A DNA stretch of 7,760 nt from Chloroflexota bacterium (lineage in GTDB: Bacteria > Chloroflexota > Limnocylindria > P2-11E), in the NCBI GenBank assembly GCA_005889445.1, contig VBGS01000228.1, positions 1 through 7,760 on the forward strand, read 5' to 3'. Below, one piece after another: positions 5,452-7,760 of the stretch (the first letter of the stretch is position 1; every line of letters begins with the position of its first letter). A program made the position numbers and the translations under genes. The notes beneath the pieces are model-generated. The model saw only the letters and a program-made list of their open reading frames with translations, did not search any database and was not told the origin of the DNA.

Positions 5452-6087
5452 TTACGCGGCCTGAAGTGCGGCGATCTGCGATGTTTCCATGAGCGCAGCG
5501 CCCGCGAGCAGGGCGAACGCGACACCGATGAGGGAGAGCTCCATCCGGGTCAACCGGATGTCGCGCAGACGTCGGACACGGACGAGATGACGGTCGGTCA
5601 CGCGCCGCTGCCGCCACACCGAGGCGTTCGCGAGCACGGTCGCCAGCACCACGTAGGCGATGAGCTCCGGGATGCCGGCGTGCGAGAAGATCACCCGAAG
5701 GTCGAACGGAGGGACCCGCGCGCCGGGCACGAAGAGCGCGAACGAGTTCGTGCCGAGCGCGACTCCGAAGCGGACGAGCCATGTCCATGGAGCGAGGTAC
5801 GCGAGTGAGATCGGCCCGATGCTGTAAAGACTCGCGAGACCGATGACGCCAAAACCGAAGCTCACGTTCCAGACGAACAGCGTCGTCGCCACCTGACTCG
5901 CGCTGTTCCGCGCGTCGAGCGCGGGGATGACCCCGAGCGTGAACCGTGTGGCGCCTTCGGGAAGCAGCGCGTACGCAAGAGCCCACGCGACGCTGAAGCC
6001 GAGCAGTCCGATCGTTCCTGCGATCGCCAGGCGTACGGCGGCACTGCGGTGAGAGAGCGCGCGGGCGAAGAACGACCAGATCACCAA
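5452..6087 (-). CDS. Polytopic membrane protein, SpoIIM/DUF95-like
   Basis: About 211 residues with hydrophobic helices near 20-42, 65-92, 93-112, 138-156 and 183-201, so an integral membrane protein with about five spans. Weak family signs are WNVSFGFGVIGL in the second helix, SHAGIPELIAYVVLA (like the HGxxEL motif of SpoIIM-type proteins) and the last helix ending FALLAGAALMET, where SpoIIM proteins have a small-residue helix ending in Ala-x-x-Glu. SpoIIM-like proteins occur widely in non-sporulating bacteria with unknown roles, so this is not evidence of sporulation. The frame is closed by a TAG two codons upstream, leaving TTG at 6087 or GTG at 6084 as starts; neither has a clear ribosome site. 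It sits 84 bases after the synthetase-fusion gene and 22 bases before fabF on the same strand, suggesting cotranscription. Membrane assignment is firm; family is tentative. Confidence 0.8.
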   Translation of the reverse strand: MVIWSFFARALSHRSAAVRLAIAGTIGLLGFSVAWALAYALLPEGATRFTLGVIPALDARNSASQVATTLFVWNVSFGFGVIGLASLYSIGPISLAYLAPWTWLVRFGVALGTNSFALFVPGARVPPFDLRVIFSHAGIPELIAYVVLATVLANASVWRQRRVTDRHLVRVRRLRDIRLTRMELSLIGVAFALLAGAALMETSQIAALQAA

Positions 6088-6171
6088 GCACTAAGAACGC
6101 TACCGACGCAGAGACCGTACGACCATGACCCATTGGAGTGACAGGCAGACGACCGCCCGGATGGGGGCGCG
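6088..6171. other. Short intergenic spacer between cysS fusion and membrane-protein gene
   Basis: These 84 bases hold no gene that can be supported. A small CGTACG palindrome is present near 6115, but there is no stem-loop with a T-run, so no terminator is called and cotranscription of the flanking minus-strand genes remains likely. Confidence 0.5.
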
Positions 6172-7760
6172 CTATGTCGACCCCGCGACCAGAGCGACGC
6201 GACCGTGGAACCGTCGATACATCCGATCGAAGTTGCGGCGGCTCCGTCTCAAACGTTCGCCTTCAGAGAGCGATTCCCAGATGCGGTGCGCGTGCCGGCG
6301 CACCCGTTCGCTGCCGACCGCGCTCGCGCGGTATCCCCGTTCGCCGATCGCGAGCGAGACCGCGATGTCGAGATTGCGATAGAAGTGGTACCGCTCATCA
6401 AAGCCGCCGACCTCGATGAGCACCCCCCGAGGGGCCGCGACGCAGTACCCCTCGATCGCGTCGACGTCGCCGGCGGTGCGCTCGTCGAAGTGCTTGAGAT
6501 CCGAGCTCACCAGGCCGAACGGCCCGGCGAGCCCGACCCGCTCATCGGCAAGAGCATCGCCGAGCGGACCGAACAGGTCGCCGACGAGCTCGATCGAGCA
6601 ATCGAGCTCGAGGAGGAGGCGCCCGCGGGCGACGCGTAGCAGCGCATTGCGGGCCGCGCCCTCACCGGGATCACGGTCCGCGAAGATCGGCTCGACCCGA
6701 GGGTCACGCGCTGCGAGCCTGTCGAGCCGCTCTTGCGCGTCGCTCCCCGAACCGGCGTCCAGCACGACGATCTCGCCGTCGTCGGGCAGAAACCGGAGGA
6801 CCGCGGCCACGCACCGCTCGAGGTCCTCGGGATACTCGCGCGTGACGATCGCGACCGACCACGACCGTGACGCCGGCTCGCCACGCCGGTCCGGCAGCTC
6901 CTTCGCCGACGAGATCGTTCGCCGCACGCGAGGGCCGACTCGCCGGTCCGTCCGTGACAGCAGCGCGCCGCGGGCGTGGTCCTCGAGCTCGTAGTCGCCG
7001 AGCGATGCGCGGAACGCGTCTGCCCGCGGGTAATCGCGCGCCGCGCGCGAGGCGAGGTGCGCCTCGACCGAGCCGATCACCTCGCGCGGCGCCTGCGCGT
7101 GTTCGACCGCTACCGAGGCCAGATCGAGGCCGAGGACCGCATCCGCGGCGAGCACGACGGCGAGCCGCGTACGCTCAGCGGTCGTCGGATCCGCCGCGCA
7201 GCGCTGCACGACCGCGAGCGCGCTTCCCAGGTTCAGATCCTCCGCGAGCGCTCCGCGGAACTGCGTGAGCCAGCGATCGCGTGCCGCCGCATCCAGTCGG
7301 TCGGGGGCCAGCTGGGCCCAGTGGCGAACCCGCTGGCGCAGATGAGCGAGCGCCTCCGCCGCCTGGCGAAGCGCGCCGATCGAGAAATGCATCGGGGCGC
7401 GGTAGTGCGTGAGCAGGCATTGGTAGCGAAACGCGAGCGGATCGATGCCGAGCTCGACGAGGTCGTCGACCGTCACGGTGTTCCGTGCCGACTTCGCCAT
7501 CTTGAGACCGCCCGCGAGCAAATGCTGTCCGTGGACCCAGTGCCGCACCGACGGATGACCGAACGCCGCCTCGGACTGCGCGATCTCGTCCTCGTGATGC
7601 GGAAAGATGTTGTCGACGCCGCCGGTGTGGAGGTCGAAGCGCTCGCCGAGGTAATGCGTGCTCATCGCGGAACACTCGATGTGCCAGCCGGGGAACCCTG
7701 GCCCCCATGGCGAGTCCCAGACCAGCGACCGATTCGCTTCGGCGCGCTTCCAGAGCGCGA
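6172..7760 (-). CDS. cysS: Cysteinyl-tRNA synthetase fused to a family 2-type glycosyltransferase domain (partial, 5' end off window)
   Basis: The frame stays open to the window edge; 528 residues are visible and, compared with usual CysRS, about 180 N-terminal residues (HIGH motif, first zinc Cys) are missing. An ATG at 7665 is internal. Visible CysRS parts, numbered from the first full codon: WDSPWGPGFPGWHIECSAM with zinc ligand Cys29, LHTGGVDNIFPHHEDEIAQ with ligands His54 and Glu58, the class I signature KMAKS (86-90), the anticodon-side helices to about 200, and the C-terminal SRAARDYPRADAFRASLGDY helix pair to about 265. These charge tRNA-Cys with cysteine. After a charged linker (about 269-298) a GT-A/GT2-like domain follows: WSVAIVTREYPEDLERCVAA, EIVVLDAGSGSD, GAARNALLRVARG, LELDCSIEL at the DxD position, GGFDERYHFYRNLD. 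The reading frame is continuous with normal codon use across the joint, so the fusion looks genuine. MshC, a CysRS paralogue, was considered, but the motifs are those of CysRS. Donor and acceptor sugars are unknown. Confidence 0.94.
   Translation of the reverse strand, partial: ALWKRAEANRSLVWDSPWGPGFPGWHIECSAMSTHYLGERFDLHTGGVDNIFPHHEDEIAQSEAAFGHPSVRHWVHGQHLLAGGLKMAKSARNTVTVDDLVELGIDPLAFRYQCLLTHYRAPMHFSIGALRQAAEALAHLRQRVRHWAQLAPDRLDAAARDRWLTQFRGALAEDLNLGSALAVVQRCAADPTTAERTRLAVVLAADAVLGLDLASVAVEHAQAPREVIGSVEAHLASRAARDYPRADAFRASLGDYELEDHARGALLSRTDRRVGPRVRRTISSAKELPDRRGEPASRSWSVAIVTREYPEDLERCVAAVLRFLPDDGEIVVLDAGSGSDAQERLDRLAARDPRVEPIFADRDPGEGAARNALLRVARGRLLLELDCSIELVGDLFGPLGDALADERVGLAGPFGLVSSDLKHFDERTAGDVDAIEGYCVAAPRGVLIEVGGFDERYHFYRNLDIAVSLAIGERGYRASAVGSERVRRHAHRIWESLSEGERLRRSRRNFDRMYRRFHGRVALVAGST

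Noticed and set aside
4215..5492. 425-codon + strand frame opposite fabF
   Set aside because: Antisense of fabF with Arg/Asp/His-rich sequence and no recognisable motif; fabF has all catalytic residues.
6172..7665. Synthetase fusion starting at the ATG at 7665
   Set aside because: Codons upstream to the window edge in the same frame read WHIECSA and other conserved CysRS residues, so that ATG is internal.
6172..7760. MshC (mycothiol cysteine ligase) rather than CysRS
   Set aside because: The HTGGVDNIFPHHEDEIAQ and KMAKS context and the extended C-terminal helices match CysRS; MshC has different residues and a shorter tail. The missing N-terminus leaves a small doubt.

Overview
The window is GC-rich and densely coding, with nearly every third codon position G or C and start codons that include GTG and TTG. 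The cysteinyl-tRNA synthetase with a KMAKS signature, the Thr/Pro-linked extracytoplasmic propeller-like protein and the short, Shine-Dalgarno-poor gene junctions suggest a Chloroflexota-type bacterium (for example a soil or aquatic Limnocylindria-like lineage). That placement is an inference from protein style, not from a marker gene.

Left part (1-2055, + strand): a two-gene metal-ion unit. The first gene, cut by the window start, encodes a soluble protein made of the cytoplasmic MgtE-N and paired CBS domains of the MgtE Mg2+ channel, without its membrane part. Its stop overlaps the GTG start of an Nramp-fold transporter by 4 bases. That transporter lacks the canonical Nramp DPGN and MPH signatures and has DND and TPW instead, which points towards the Nramp-related magnesium transporter type. 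Together they look like a Mg2+ sensor/transporter pair.

Middle (2052-3638): a minus-strand gene for a membrane-anchored, probably extracytoplasmic beta-propeller-like protein, broken by a frameshift near 2640-2650 and probably missing a segment there. It meets the transporter gene tail to tail with a 4-base overlap. Divergent from it is a short + strand orphan gene of 107 codons.

Right part (3614-7760, minus strand, read right to left): a run of five tightly packed genes. First comes a cysteinyl-tRNA synthetase fused in frame to a family 2-type glycosyltransferase domain (5' end off the window). Next is a polytopic membrane protein with SpoIIM-like features, then fabF (3-oxoacyl-ACP synthase II) and accB (biotin carboxyl carrier protein), whose stop and start share one base. 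Last is a 33-codon gene for a CxxC mini-protein that starts inside the accB stop and has a good ribosome-binding site. fabF and accB both serve fatty-acid synthesis; accC is not adjacent.

The observations most worth following are the aminoacyl-tRNA synthetase-glycosyltransferase fusion, the unannotated mini-protein behind accB, and the split MgtE-domain/Nramp-related pair. No RNA genes, CRISPR arrays, insertion sequences or long repeats were seen.
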